The translations under genes and the position numbers were made by a program. Shown here one piece after another: positions 17,131 to 26,657 of a DNA stretch of 64,000 bases. The stretch comes from Cupriavidus necator (lineage in GTDB: Bacteria; Pseudomonadota; Gammaproteobacteria; Burkholderiales; Burkholderiaceae). The notes beneath the pieces were generated by a model, which saw only the letters and a list, made by a program, of their open reading frames with translations, was not told the origin of the DNA and did no database searches. The stretch's first letter is position 1, and every line of letters starts with the position of its first letter. The stretch is taken from positions 62,001 through 126,000 of the forward strand of contig NZ_SROX01000002.1 in assembly GCF_013141915.1 (NCBI RefSeq), read 5' to 3'.

Positions 17131-19008
17131 ATGAAACACAGCCCAACCAACGCCGCCGGCGGCACCCGCATCCTGGTGCTGGCCGCCATCCTCTGCACGC
17201 CGTTCGCCGCGGCCGCGCAGGCCGCCATGGAGGCGGGCAACCTGACCAAGGCCACCACGCCAGCCGCCGCCAAGGCGCCGGCGGGGCCGATGCAGATGAC
17301 CATCAGCATGACGCCCGGAGCGCCGCCGACGGTCGCGCAGAACACGGCGCCGGCACCGGTGCCGGCCGCCGAGGCGCGCGGCCCCAACTGCACCGGCGCG
17401 ATCCGCCATGAGTCCAACGTGATCGTGCCGGTCGGCAAGTCGCAGCTGATTCCGCTACCGGAGGCAGTACGCAACCGGACCCTGGGCAATCCCAACGTGG
17501 TGCAGGCCACCATGGTGTCACCGCAGACGCTTTATGTGCTGGGCCGCAGTGTCGGCACCACCAACATGATCGTGCAGGGTCGCAGCGGCTCTTGCAGCAT
17601 CATCAACGTGGTCGTCAATGCCGATGCCGGCGGCCTGCAGACCTCGCTTGGGCAGCTCCTGCCCGGCGAGCCCGGCATCCGGGTGATGACCGCCGCCGAC
17701 AACCTGGTGCTGACCGGCAGCGTTACCAACGCGCAGTCCGCGCAGATGGCCATGGACATCGCCCAGGCCTACGTCAACGCCGCGCAAGGCGACGGCAACA
17801 AGAAGGGCGGCGTGATCAACATGATGTCGGTCGATACACCGCAGCAGGTGATGCTGGAGGTCAAGGTGGCCGAGGTCTCCAAGACGCTGCTGAACCAGCT
17901 CGGTTCGACCGTGAACCTGCAAGGCGGCTTCGGCTCCTGGAGCGGCGGTCTGGTGACGTCGCTGCTGACCGGCGCCTCCACCGCGATCTTCGCCAGCAAG
18001 GCCAATAACCGGCCGTTCGACGTGGCCCTCGACGCGCAGAAGAACGACAGCCTGGTCAAGATCCTGGCCGAGCCCAACCTCGTCACCATCAGCGGCCAGG
18101 AAGCCAGCTTCCTCGCCGGCGGCAAGATCTACATCCCGGTGGCGCAGGCCAATGTGCTGAACGGTGCCGGCACGGTCACGCTGCAGGAAGAGGAATTCGG
18201 CGTGGGGCTGAAGTTCACGCCCACAGTGCTGGCCAACGGCCGCATCCACCTGAAGGTAGCGCCGGAGGTCTCCGAACTGTCCCCCACCGGCGCCACGGTG
18301 CGCGGCAGCAGCCTGACGGGCCAGACGGTACTGCCGGTGATCACCACCCGCCGCGCTTCCACCACCGTGCAGATGCGCGACGGCGAGAGCTTTGCCATTG
18401 GCGGCCTGCTGACGGACAGCGCACGCGGCTCACTGAAGGCGCTGCCGGGCGCGGGCGAAGTTCCCGTGCTGGGAACGCTGTTCCGCAGCACGCAGTACCA
18501 GCAGGACCTGACCGAACTGGTGTTCATCATCACGCCGCGCCTGGTCAAGCCGATGCAGACCAACAACTACCCGCTGCCAACCGACAGCTTCTCCACGCCC
18601 AACCCGCTGTCGCTGTACTTCATGGGCAATATGGAAGGCAACGGCAAGCCGATGCCGGCACCCGCGCCCGCACCGTCGCAGCCGGCCGCGCCCGCCGCAG
18701 CGCCCGCCACCGCACCGGCGGCACCGCGCAGCGAAGCCGCGCCGACGTCGGTTTCGATGGGCCCGGTACCGAACGGCCGCCCGCTGAATGAGCCGGCCGC
18801 GCCCGCGGCAGCTCCCTTGGCCATCGCCGCCGCGCCAACGCCGGCCAAGGCAGCACCGGCGCCAGCGCCGGCGGCCGCGGCCGCGCCGCCGGCCGATGAC
18901 ACCGCCGGGCGCATCGCGCGCATCGAAGCCACCGCCGCGCGCCTGGCGCAGGCACGGGCCGCCACTACCGCGAGCACCGCCGGGCGCAACGCCTCGGGCG
19001 GCAACTGA
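17131..19008 (+). CDS. cpaC: Tad secretin CpaC/RcpA with long Ala/Pro tail
   Basis: A 625-residue outer-membrane secretin. A signal peptide (ILVLAAILCTPFAAAAQA) is followed by the pilus N-terminal domain (SQLIPLPEAVRNRTLGNP), a BON-like segment and the secretin barrel domain. The barrel holds VEVS/VMLEVKVAEVSKTLLNQLG and VPVLGTLFRSTQYQQDLTELVFIITPRLV and ends near residue 475. About 150 further residues are Ala/Pro-rich low-complexity sequence, longer than usual for CpaC. The frame opens at 17050, but GGGGGGAGATCCAAA before ATG 17131 marks the start. Confidence 0.93.
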   Translation: MKHSPTNAAGGTRILVLAAILCTPFAAAAQAAMEAGNLTKATTPAAAKAPAGPMQMTISMTPGAPPTVAQNTAPAPVPAAEARGPNCTGAIRHESNVIVPVGKSQLIPLPEAVRNRTLGNPNVVQATMVSPQTLYVLGRSVGTTNMIVQGRSGSCSIINVVVNADAGGLQTSLGQLLPGEPGIRVMTAADNLVLTGSVTNAQSAQMAMDIAQAYVNAAQGDGNKKGGVINMMSVDTPQQVMLEVKVAEVSKTLLNQLGSTVNLQGGFGSWSGGLVTSLLTGASTAIFASKANNRPFDVALDAQKNDSLVKILAEPNLVTISGQEASFLAGGKIYIPVAQANVLNGAGTVTLQEEEFGVGLKFTPTVLANGRIHLKVAPEVSELSPTGATVRGSSLTGQTVLPVITTRRASTTVQMRDGESFAIGGLLTDSARGSLKALPGAGEVPVLGTLFRSTQYQQDLTELVFIITPRLVKPMQTNNYPLPTDSFSTPNPLSLYFMGNMEGNGKPMPAPAPAPSQPAAPAAAPATAPAAPRSEAAPTSVSMGPVPNGRPLNEPAAPAAAPLAIAAAPTPAKAAPAPAPAAAAAPPADDTAGRIARIEATAARLAQARAATTASTAGRNASGGN

Positions 19009-19031
19009 ACCGCGCCACAGGAGAAACGATC

Positions 19032-19367
19032 ATGAGCAAGAACCTTCAACTCCCACGCGGCGCCGCCGCCGCGGTGCTCGGCACCCTGGCCTGCCTGACG
19101 CTGTCCGCCTGCATGACCTCGACCCCCGTGTGGGATCGCCAGCGCGGCGTGGCCCTGGCCACGGTCACGCAAATGCAGATCATCAACCCCGACGCACCGG
19201 CGGGCCTGCCCACCGTCACCGGCACCGACGGCAAGACCGCGGTAGCGGCGATGCGGAATTTCGACCGGTCGCTGTCGAAGCCGCAACAGGGCGGCTCGCC
19301 CGCCATGACCATCGACTTCGGTGCCAGCGGCTATGGCGGCGTAGGCATGGGCGGCGGCTCGCGCTGA
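19032..19367 (+). CDS. Small Tad-locus lipoprotein
   Basis: A 111-residue protein with a lipoprotein signal (LACLTLSAC, lipidated Cys27) and a short mature part of no recognised family, ending in a Gly-rich segment. The CAGGAGAAACGATC leader gives a good start. It occupies the slot where CpaD/RcpB, the secretin-associated lipoprotein, is often encoded, but it is shorter and lacks recognisable CpaD sequence. It may be a pilotin-like or CpaD-equivalent subunit; this is inference from position. Confidence 0.75.
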   Translation: MSKNLQLPRGAAAAVLGTLACLTLSACMTSTPVWDRQRGVALATVTQMQIINPDAPAGLPTVTGTDGKTAVAAMRNFDRSLSKPQQGGSPAMTIDFGASGYGGVGMGGGSR

Positions 19368-19392
19368 TCACAACCAATCCGGGAGCGCCATC

Positions 19393-20694
19393 ATGACCAG
19401 ACCCAGGTTTCACGGCACCGCGCTGGCGCACCGCCACGCACGGCAGCGCGGCGCCGTCGCCATCATCATGGGGATTGCGATCGTGGTGCTGGTCGGCCTG
19501 GTCGGCCTGGCGCTCGATCTGGGCAAGCTCTACGTGGCCAAGAGCGAGCTGCAGAACAGCGCCGATTCCTGCGCGCTGGCTGCGGCGCGCGATCTCACCG
19601 GCGCCACGCCGCTGGCGGTGTCCGAGGCGGCCGGCATCACCGCCGGCTCCCGCAACCAGGCTTTGTTCCAGCGCGAGCAGGTGCAGCTCGTGGCCAGCCA
19701 GAGCGTGACTTACACCGATTCGCTCGACAATCCCTTCCTCAACAAGGATTCGGTTACCTATCCGCTCAATACCATCAAGTACGTGCGCTGCGACGTCGCG
19801 CGCGTGGGCATTGCCCATTGGTTCGCGCAGGTGCTCAATGCCCTGCCCGGCGTGGATATCGGACCCAGCACGGTGGCGGCTTTCGCCGTGGCGACCACCA
19901 CCTCCGCGCAAACCGCCTGTGCGATTCCGGTCTTCGTGTGCCGGCCCGACACCGCCTCGCCGCCGGTGCCAGGCGGCTATACCATCGGCCAGTGGCTGAT
20001 CACCAAATCAGGCACCGCGGACAAGGATAGTGTGGCCTATGGTGGCGGCAACTTCGGCTGGGCCGACCTGACCGGCGGCAGCAGCGCCAAGGACCTGGCC
20101 AGCCAGCTCAAGGGCGCGGGCCAGTGCAACCTGCCGGCCACGGGCACCGAGATCGGCACCACCGGCGACAAGGCTTCCATTGCCGACGAATGGAACAGCC
20201 GCTTCGGCATCGTCAGGGCCGGCAAGACGGTGGGAGTCGCCGATTTCACCGGCTTTGCCTATACGGACGCCACCTGGACCGCCAAATTCAACGCCTACAA
20301 CGGCAGTTCGAGCGACAGCCTGGGCAATGCGCAGCCGAACTTCCTCGCCGCGCGCAGCGCCTACCGCTCGTACCAGGGCGACGCAACCACGGGACTCGAC
20401 ACGCAAGGCAACCCCTCCGCCAGGACCACGCACGAGGCCGGCGCTGACCGCCGGCTGGTGCTGGCGCCGATCGTCGATTGCTCCACGCTCGCCACAGCCG
20501 GCACGCACAAGGTCGCGGTCACCGCCTGGGCCTGCCTGCTGATGGTCGAGCCGATGCAAAAGGGCGGCCGCAACGACACCGTGCGGCTGGAGTACCGCGG
20601 CGACTCGACCATGGCGGGCAGTCCGTGCGCGACGCAGGGTATGCCCGGCGCGGGCGGCGGGGCCGGCCCGCTGGTTCCGGTGCTGGTGCAATAG
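19393..20694 (+). CDS. tadG: TadG-like pilus assembly protein
   Basis: A 433-residue protein. The TadG/Tad_N start reads RQRGAVAIIMGIAIVVLVGLVG, a single helix near residues 20-45, followed by ALDLGKLYVAKSELQNSADSCALAAARDL, the most conserved part of the family. The rest is a large periplasmic region with several Cys residues and no von Willebrand domain that I could recognise. It probably acts with the TadE/TadF proteins encoded immediately after it. Confidence 0.85.
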   Translation: MTRPRFHGTALAHRHARQRGAVAIIMGIAIVVLVGLVGLALDLGKLYVAKSELQNSADSCALAAARDLTGATPLAVSEAAGITAGSRNQALFQREQVQLVASQSVTYTDSLDNPFLNKDSVTYPLNTIKYVRCDVARVGIAHWFAQVLNALPGVDIGPSTVAAFAVATTTSAQTACAIPVFVCRPDTASPPVPGGYTIGQWLITKSGTADKDSVAYGGGNFGWADLTGGSSAKDLASQLKGAGQCNLPATGTEIGTTGDKASIADEWNSRFGIVRAGKTVGVADFTGFAYTDATWTAKFNAYNGSSSDSLGNAQPNFLAARSAYRSYQGDATTGLDTQGNPSARTTHEAGADRRLVLAPIVDCSTLATAGTHKVAVTAWACLLMVEPMQKGGRNDTVRLEYRGDSTMAGSPCATQGMPGAGGGAGPLVPVLVQ

Positions 20695-20703
20695 GAGACG
20701 GCG

Positions 20704-21237
20704 ATGACACGGCTCTTGATGCTGCGCAAGCCAACGCGCAAGCCCTCACCAAGGCGCCAGCGCGGCGTGGCCGCGGTGGAGTTTGGCATCCTGCTGGCGC
20801 CGATGGTGCTGATGGCATGCGGCGTGGCGGAATTCGGTCGCGCGATCTACCAGTACGACACGCTGACCAAGGCGACCCGCACCGCGACGCGCTATCTGTC
20901 CCAGTTTTCACCGGACGACGTCAGTTATCCGGCCGCCGCGGCCAAGTGTCTGGCGGTGTACGGCAACAGCGCCTGCAGCGGCGACACGCTCGCGCCGGGG
21001 CTGACCACCGGCATGGTGGTGATCTGCGATCGGGTCGATTCGAGCGGGTGCCCCGGCCAGTCATTCAGCAACGTCAATACCTACGATAACCCCGGCGGGG
21101 CCGGCACGCCGGCCGGTACCGTGAACCTGGTGGCGGTCCGCATTACCGGTTTTGCCTACTCGCCGCTGCAGTCGTTCATTAATGTGTCCGGCCTGACCTT
21201 CAGCGACATCACCACCGTCATGAGGCAAGTGCTATGA
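20704..21237 (+). CDS. tadE: TadE-like pseudopilin
   Basis: A 177-residue protein with a basic leader and a prepilin-type processing site (RQRG, then VAAVEFGILLAPMVLMACGVAEFGR) keeping the Glu at +5. A periplasmic domain with several Cys follows. TadE pseudopilins are processed by CpaA and needed for Flp pilus formation. GGAGACGGCG lies just before the ATG. The stop overlaps the next gene's start by four bases, so translation is coupled. Confidence 0.9.
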   Translation: MTRLLMLRKPTRKPSPRRQRGVAAVEFGILLAPMVLMACGVAEFGRAIYQYDTLTKATRTATRYLSQFSPDDVSYPAAAAKCLAVYGNSACSGDTLAPGLTTGMVVICDRVDSSGCPGQSFSNVNTYDNPGGAGTPAGTVNLVAVRITGFAYSPLQSFINVSGLTFSDITTVMRQVL

Positions 21238-21704
21238 AATCCCGCGCTCTGTCTTGCCGTCCCACCGGGACCGGCTCCCGCCAGCATGGCGCCACCATCG
21301 TCGAGTTCGGGCTGATCGCGGCGGTGTTCTTCACGTTGCTGCTAGGCATCGCCGAATTTTCGCGCGTGCTGTTCTACTGGAATACGGCTGCCGAGGTGAC
21401 ACGGCTGGGCGCGCGCATGGCGGTGGTGTGCGACGCCGGCGACGCCGTCATCAAGACCCGCATGCGTAACCTGCTGCCGTTGCTGCAGAACTCGAACATC
21501 AGCCTCGTCTATAGCCCCGCAGGCTGCGACTCGGACGCGGCCACCGCGCGCGCAACCTGCCAAAGCGTTACGGTCAGCGTGACTGGCGTTACGGTCAACA
21601 CGGTGATCCCGCTGGTGCCGCTCAGTCTCGGCATGCCGCCGTTCACCACCACCATGACGCGCGAGAGCCTGCGTACGGCTACCGGCGGCACCGTCTGCGG
21701 CTGA
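21234..21704 (+). CDS. tadF: TadF-like pseudopilin
   Basis: A 156-residue second pseudopilin with the site SRQHG followed by ATIVEFGLIAAVFFTLLLGIAEF, again with the conserved Glu5. Its periplasmic part holds paired Cys residues (VVCDAG, AGCDSD, ARATCQS) likely to form disulfides. The ATGA overlap with tadE couples the two. The split between TadE and TadF names is by order and weak similarity, not by a decisive motif. Confidence 0.87.
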   Translation: MKSRALSCRPTGTGSRQHGATIVEFGLIAAVFFTLLLGIAEFSRVLFYWNTAAEVTRLGARMAVVCDAGDAVIKTRMRNLLPLLQNSNISLVYSPAGCDSDAATARATCQSVTVSVTGVTVNTVIPLVPLSLGMPPFTTTMTRESLRTATGGTVCG

Positions 21705-21768
21705 GCGGCCCCGACAGCCGAACCCTGACATCACACCCAAGCATCGACCAGAGCATCGCGAGGACATC

Positions 21769-22962
21769 ATGCTGAAGATCCTGATCGCATCCGAAGACCC
21801 CGAAAGGCTGGCGGAAATCACCCGGCTCAGCGCCGCGGTCGGCAACTTCCAGGCCATGTCGCTCCAGGAAAACCTGGCTCGCTTTCCTTTCCACGCCAGT
21901 CGCCTGCGCATGGCGGACCTGCTGATCGTGGAAGTGCACGCCATCGGCCCGGGACAGATGCTAGCCATCGAGACGGTGCGCCAGCAGCACCCCGACCTGC
22001 CCTGCATTCTGGTCACGCAGGCGCCCGACTCCGAGGTGTTGATCAAGGCGATGCGCGCCGGCATCCGCGACGTGCTCTCCTGGCCGCTCGACAAGATCCA
22101 GTTCGCCGATGCACTCAAGCGCGTGGAGGCCACGCACGTGCCACGCGAGCAGGACGCTGCGCAGGTGATCTCGGTGATTTCGTGCAAAGGCGGCGCAGGC
22201 ACCAGCTTTGTCGCCGCCAACCTGGGCGATGCGCTGGCGCGCCATCTGGGCAAGCGCGTGCTGGTGGTGGATCTGAACCGGCATTTCGGCGACCTGACCC
22301 ACCTGGTCAGCGACAAGACCCCGCCTTCGACGCTGCCCGAGATCTGCAGCCAGATCGAGCGCGCCGACGCTGCCTTCCTCGACGCTTGCCTGGTGCATGT
22401 GGACACCGGCTTCGACGTGCTCGCCGGCGCTACCGATCCGGTCCAGGCGAGCCAGGTACAGAAAGACAAGCTCGAGTGGATCCTGTCAGTGATGCAGCCC
22501 GCGTACGACTTCGTCCTCTTCGATATCGGACAAAGCATCGATCCCGTGTCGCTCGGCATGCTGGACCACAGCGACCGCATCTGCGTGGTGGCCGAACCCG
22601 CCATCGCCTACGGCCCGCCGGGGCGCCGCCTGATCGAGATCCTGCGTGCCCTGCGCTATCCGGCCGACAAGATCCGGCTGGTACTGAACCGTACCGGGCG
22701 CAAGAACGAAGTGCCGCGCGCATCGATGGAAGAGATCTTCGGCATGAAGGTGGCATTCGCGCTGCCAGACGACCCCTCGGTGGTCGAGGAATCCGTCAGC
22801 CATGGCGAGCCGGTGGCCAGGGTGAGCCGACGCAGCGCCATTGCCCGCGCGCTGCACGCGATGGCCACGCAACTGGCGGCGAACCCCGATGAAGAGCGGC
22901 GTGCGCGGGCCGAGCCAGTGTCGCCGCTGCGACGGCTGATGCTGCGCGCCAAGAGCACCTGA
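21769..22962 (+). CDS. cpaE: CpaE/TadZ pilus localisation ATPase-like protein
   Basis: A 397-residue cytoplasmic protein. Residues 1-125 form a receiver-like domain (LKILIASEDPERLAEI, then DLLIVEVHAIGPG), and a ParA/MinD-type domain follows. The deviant Walker A reads SCKGGAGTSFVAANLG, near residue 138. It has Ser rather than a second Lys/Thr pair, which in this family can mean weak ATP hydrolysis. CpaE directs the Tad machine to its cell site. It leads the ATPase and platform genes cpaF-tadB-tadC. Confidence 0.92.
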   Translation: MLKILIASEDPERLAEITRLSAAVGNFQAMSLQENLARFPFHASRLRMADLLIVEVHAIGPGQMLAIETVRQQHPDLPCILVTQAPDSEVLIKAMRAGIRDVLSWPLDKIQFADALKRVEATHVPREQDAAQVISVISCKGGAGTSFVAANLGDALARHLGKRVLVVDLNRHFGDLTHLVSDKTPPSTLPEICSQIERADAAFLDACLVHVDTGFDVLAGATDPVQASQVQKDKLEWILSVMQPAYDFVLFDIGQSIDPVSLGMLDHSDRICVVAEPAIAYGPPGRRLIEILRALRYPADKIRLVLNRTGRKNEVPRASMEEIFGMKVAFALPDDPSVVEESVSHGEPVARVSRRSAIARALHAMATQLAANPDEERRARAEPVSPLRRLMLRAKST

Positions 22963-23024
22963 ACGCCACCTCTGCATCGCGCCCGTACGGCAAACCGGCA
23001 TAACACCTACAAGGGGAAACCATC

Positions 23025-24398
23025 ATGTCCATCCGCGAACAACTGGCCAGCGCCGCTCCAGCCTTCCATGCCAACGGCACCGCATCGATTCAGTTCGGCG
23101 GGCAGGCCACGGCGTCGACTTCGCCCGGCTACCACGCACTCAAGCGCGATGTGCACGAGACCGTGCTCGACCGGGTCGAGCTGGAGCGCCTGGCGCGCTT
23201 TCCGCAGGAACAGGTAAGGCAGGAGATCGCCGCGCTGGTCAACCTGATTGTCGATGAGCAGAAGGTGCTGCTCAACGACAACGAGCGCCGCCAGCTCACC
23301 GTCGAGATCTATGACGAGATGTTCGGCTTCGGCCCCCTGGAGCCGCTGCTGAAGGACCCCACGGTGTCGGACATCCTGGTCAACACCTCACGCCAGACCT
23401 ATGTCGAGCGCCGCGGCAAGCTCGAGCTCACCGAGGTGGTGTTCTACGACGATGCGCACCTGATGAAGGTGATCGAGAAGATCGTGTCCCGCATGGGCCG
23501 CCGCATCGACGAAACCAGCCCGATGGTGGACGCGCGCCTGCCGGACGGCTCGCGCGTGAACGCCATCATCCCGCCCTCGGCCATCGACGGGCCGCTGCTG
23601 TCGATCCGCCGCTTCGCCGTCAATCCGCTGCAGGTCACCGACCTGGTCAACCTGCGCAGCCTGACGCCGCCGATGGCGCAGCTACTGCAGGCGCTGTCGA
23701 CGGCCAAGGTCAACGTGCTGGTATCGGGCGGCACCGGCAGCGGCAAGACCACTCTGCTGAACATCCTGTCGGGCTTCATTCCCGAGGATGAGCGCGTGAT
23801 CACGATCGAGGATGCGGCGGAATTGCAGATGCGCCAGCCCCACGTGCTGCGACTCGAGACGCGCCCACCGAATATCGAAGGCAAGGGCGAGATCAATCAG
23901 CGCGCGCTGGTGCGCAATGCGCTGCGGATGCGCCCCGACCGCATCATCCTCGGCGAGGTGCGCGGCGGCGAGGCGCTCGACATGCTCAACGCAATGAACA
24001 CCGGCCACGAAGGCTCGCTCACCACCATCCACGCCAACACGCCGCGCGACGCGCTGACGCGGCTGGAGAACATGGTCAGCATGGCCGGGCTGACCATGCC
24101 CGCCAAGGCCATGCGCCAGCAGATCGCCTCGGCCATCACCGTGATCGTGCAGGCGGCACGCCTGACCGACGGGCGCCGCAAGATCGTCAGCATCTCGGAA
24201 ATCACCGGCATGGAGGGCGACATCATCAACATGCAGGAGATCTTCACCTTCCAGCGCACCGGCGTGGACAAGGACGGCACCGTACGCGGCCAGTTCCGCG
24301 CCACCGGCGTCTATCCCAAGTTTGCCGAGCGCTTGCGCGTGTTCGGGGTGGGGCTGCCCGATGAAACCTATGACCCGGCCAAGCGCTTCGAAGTCTGA
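23025..24398 (+). CDS. cpaF: Tad secretion ATPase CpaF/TadA
   Basis: A 457-residue hexameric motor ATPase of the GspE superfamily. Walker [13 protein letters not shown] is near residue 236, the Asp box is [12 protein letters not shown], Walker B is [19 protein letters not shown], and the His box is [18 protein letters not shown]. The N-terminal domain ([20 protein letters not shown]) is typical of CpaF. TadA of the Tad system powers both pilus extension and retraction. The ribosome site is AAGGGGAAACCATC. All catalytic motifs are intact. Confidence 0.96.
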   Translation: MSIREQLASAAPAFHANGTASIQFGGQATASTSPGYHALKRDVHETVLDRVELERLARFPQEQVRQEIAALVNLIVDEQKVLLNDNERRQLTVEIYDEMFGFGPLEPLLKDPTVSDILVNTSRQTYVERRGKLELTEVVFYDDAHLMKVIEKIVSRMGRRIDETSPMVDARLPDGSRVNAIIPPSAIDGPLLSIRRFAVNPLQVTDLVNLRSLTPPMAQLLQALSTAKVNVLVSGGTGSGKTTLLNILSGFIPEDERVITIEDAAELQMRQPHVLRLETRPPNIEGKGEINQRALVRNALRMRPDRIILGEVRGGEALDMLNAMNTGHEGSLTTIHANTPRDALTRLENMVSMAGLTMPAKAMRQQIASAITVIVQAARLTDGRRKIVSISEITGMEGDIINMQEIFTFQRTGVDKDGTVRGQFRATGVYPKFAERLRVFGVGLPDETYDPAKRFEV

Positions 24399-24443
24399 CC
24401 CGCCTGGCCCGAGATCCGGTCAAGCAACCCGGGGGAGATACAC

Positions 24444-25421
24444 ATGAGCACGATCTTCTACGCCTTCGGCATCCTGCTGTTCGTTGCCGTGGTGCTTTGC
24501 GTCGAGGGCATCTACCTGTGGTGGAACAACGTGCACGGCCCCGCGGCCAGGCGCATCGAGGCGCGGCTGCGCGCGCTCTCGGCGGGCGGGCACGTCAACG
24601 CCGAACGCCTGTCTATCCTGAAGAAGCGCATGCTCAGCGATTCGCCGCGCATGCAAAAGCTGCTGATGAGCGTGCCGCGCATCGGCATGCTCGATCGCTG
24701 GCTGGAGCAATCCGGCAGCACGTGGTCGGTGGCGCAGCTGTTCGGCTACTGCGGGCTGGTGGTGCTCTGCACGGTGGCACTGGTGCCCCTGCTGCCGGTG
24801 CCGCTACCCATCATGCTGGCCGGCGCCTCGCTGGCGGGCGTGTTGCCGGTGCTGCACGTGATCCGGCTGCGGCACAAGCGGCTCAAGCAGATGGAAACGC
24901 AGCTGCCGGACGCGGTCGACATGATCAGCCGCGCGCTGCGTGCCGGCCATGCCTTCAGCGGCGCGCTGGGCATGGTGGGAGAAGAAATGAAGGCGCCGAT
25001 CGGACCGGAGTTCCGCACCACCTTCGAAGAGATCAACTATGGCGTGGCGCTGGATGAAGCCATGACCAATCTGGCCATCCGCGTGCCGATCAACGACCTG
25101 CGCTATTTCGTCATCGCGGTGCTGATCCAGCGCGAGAGCGGCGGCAATCTGGCCGAAATCCTCGACACCATCGGCAATCTGGTACGGGACCGCCTCAAGC
25201 TGTTCGACAAGATCCGCGTGCTGTCCGCTGAAGGTCGACTGTCTGCCTGGATCCTGGGGTTGCTGCCGTTCTGCACCGCCGGCCTGATTCTGGTGGTCAA
25301 TCCCGATTTCATGAGGGTCCTGTGGGAGGACCCGATGGGCTTGAAAATGGTAAGCGGTGCGCTGGTGTCCATGTTCATGGGCGTGCTGTGGATGCGCAAG
25401 ATCATCCGCATCCGGGTCTGA
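24444..25421 (+). CDS. tadB: Tad platform protein TadB
   Basis: A 325-residue inner-membrane protein with the T2SSF/GspF domain in its middle (QLPDAVDMISRALRAGHAFSGALGMV, IPINDLRYFVIAVLIQRESGGNLAEIL). It has one N-terminal helix and paired helices near the middle and C-terminus. TadB and TadC form the platform on which CpaF acts. GGGGGAGATACAC gives a clear start. It lies 45 bases after cpaF. Confidence 0.94.
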   Translation: MSTIFYAFGILLFVAVVLCVEGIYLWWNNVHGPAARRIEARLRALSAGGHVNAERLSILKKRMLSDSPRMQKLLMSVPRIGMLDRWLEQSGSTWSVAQLFGYCGLVVLCTVALVPLLPVPLPIMLAGASLAGVLPVLHVIRLRHKRLKQMETQLPDAVDMISRALRAGHAFSGALGMVGEEMKAPIGPEFRTTFEEINYGVALDEAMTNLAIRVPINDLRYFVIAVLIQRESGGNLAEILDTIGNLVRDRLKLFDKIRVLSAEGRLSAWILGLLPFCTAGLILVVNPDFMRVLWEDPMGLKMVSGALVSMFMGVLWMRKIIRIRV

Positions 25422-25494
25422 GCACCGCACAAGGCAAGCAAGGGCCGTACAGAAACATAACAGGCAAGGACAGCCATCCTGACGGGAGTCCATC

Positions 25495-26466
25495 ATGCAA
25501 GGCATTATCCAGGGGTTGCAGGCCGACCAGCTGATCATATTGGGCCTGATCTTCGTCGCCGCGTTCGGCATGGTGTTCGGCGTGCTGCATGTGTTCTCGC
25601 CCAACCGCATGCGCGGGCGCATGGAACAGCTCGCCGGGCAGGGTGGGCTGGTAACCGATGCGGGCAGGCAGCATGCATGGCTCGACAAGCTGGTGCTGTG
25701 GTCCAAGCCGGTTTCGCGGCTGTCATTGCCCAAGCAGGGATGGGAGAGTTCGCAGCTGCGCGTGCGCTTCATGAACGCCGGCTGGCGCAGCGCGCAGGCC
25801 GCACCGCTGTACTTTGCCGCCAAGACTGTGCTGGCGGTGGCGCTGCCGATGATCGGGCTGCTGGCGCTGAGTGGCCAGCCCGCCCTGCAGGAGCGCAACA
25901 TGATGTTCGCGCTGCTGGCAGTGCTGGGCGCCATCGGCTACTACCTTCCCAACTTCGTACTGTCGCGCAAGGTCTCGCAACGCCAGCGCACCGTGTTCGA
26001 AGAATTCCCCGACGTGATCGACCTGCTGACCGTCTGCGTCGAAGCCGGCCTGGGCCTGGACGCGGCGCTGATGCGCGTGGCCGACGAACTGGCGCTGCGC
26101 TGCCCGGTGCTGGCCGATGAGCTGCAACTGATGCTGCTGGAACTGCGCTCCGGCTTCTCGAAGGAAAAGGCGCTGTCGAACCTGTCGCTGCGCACCGGCG
26201 TGGAAGACGTGGACAAGTTTGCGTCGATGCTGATCCAGGCCGACCGCTTCGGCACCAGCCTGGGCGAGTCGCTGCGGGTGCTGTCCGACATGCTGCGCAC
26301 CAAGCGCCGCATGCGCGCCGAGGAGCAGGCCGCCAAGATTGCGCTGAAGCTGCTGTTCCCGCTGATCTTCACCATCTTCCCGTCGTTGCTGCTGGTACTG
26401 CTGGGCCCGGCTTTCATCCAGATCTATCGCGTCCTGTTGCCGACCATGGGGGGACAGGGCGGGTAA
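25495..26466 (+). CDS. tadC: Tad platform protein TadC
   Basis: A 323-residue membrane protein with the second GspF-type domain (FEEFPDVIDLLTVCVEAGLGLDAALMRV, FASMLIQADRFGTSLGESLRVLSDMLRTKRRMRAEEQA). Helices lie at the N-terminus and flank the domain. It is the last gene of the Tad operon and is closed by a strong terminator. TadD, often encoded next, is absent, so it is either elsewhere in the genome or missing. Confidence 0.94.
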   Translation: MQGIIQGLQADQLIILGLIFVAAFGMVFGVLHVFSPNRMRGRMEQLAGQGGLVTDAGRQHAWLDKLVLWSKPVSRLSLPKQGWESSQLRVRFMNAGWRSAQAAPLYFAAKTVLAVALPMIGLLALSGQPALQERNMMFALLAVLGAIGYYLPNFVLSRKVSQRQRTVFEEFPDVIDLLTVCVEAGLGLDAALMRVADELALRCPVLADELQLMLLELRSGFSKEKALSNLSLRTGVEDVDKFASMLIQADRFGTSLGESLRVLSDMLRTKRRMRAEEQAAKIALKLLFPLIFTIFPSLLLVLLGPAFIQIYRVLLPTMGGQGG

Positions 26467-26534
26467 TACGACCGGGAAACCGCGAACGTTTCCCCCGGCT
26501 GTCTCCCGGTGCAACGCCGGCAAGACAGTCACTT

Positions 26535-26562
26535 GCCCGGAACCGAGGTTCCGGGCTTTTTT
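26535..26562 (+). terminator. Rho-independent terminator of the Tad operon
   Basis: GCCCGGAACC pairs perfectly with GGTTCCGGGC across a two-base GA spacer and is followed by six T residues. The 10-bp G+C-rich stem begins about 70 bases after the tadC stop. Confidence 0.92.
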
Positions 26563-26657
26563 GCTTTCCGGGCCAGGCGCAGGACTTGACCGGGCCGGCC
26601 GGGTTCTGAAAAATGCAGGCAATCCCCCGCCGCGCGCCCTACTCGCCTGGAGTCCCG

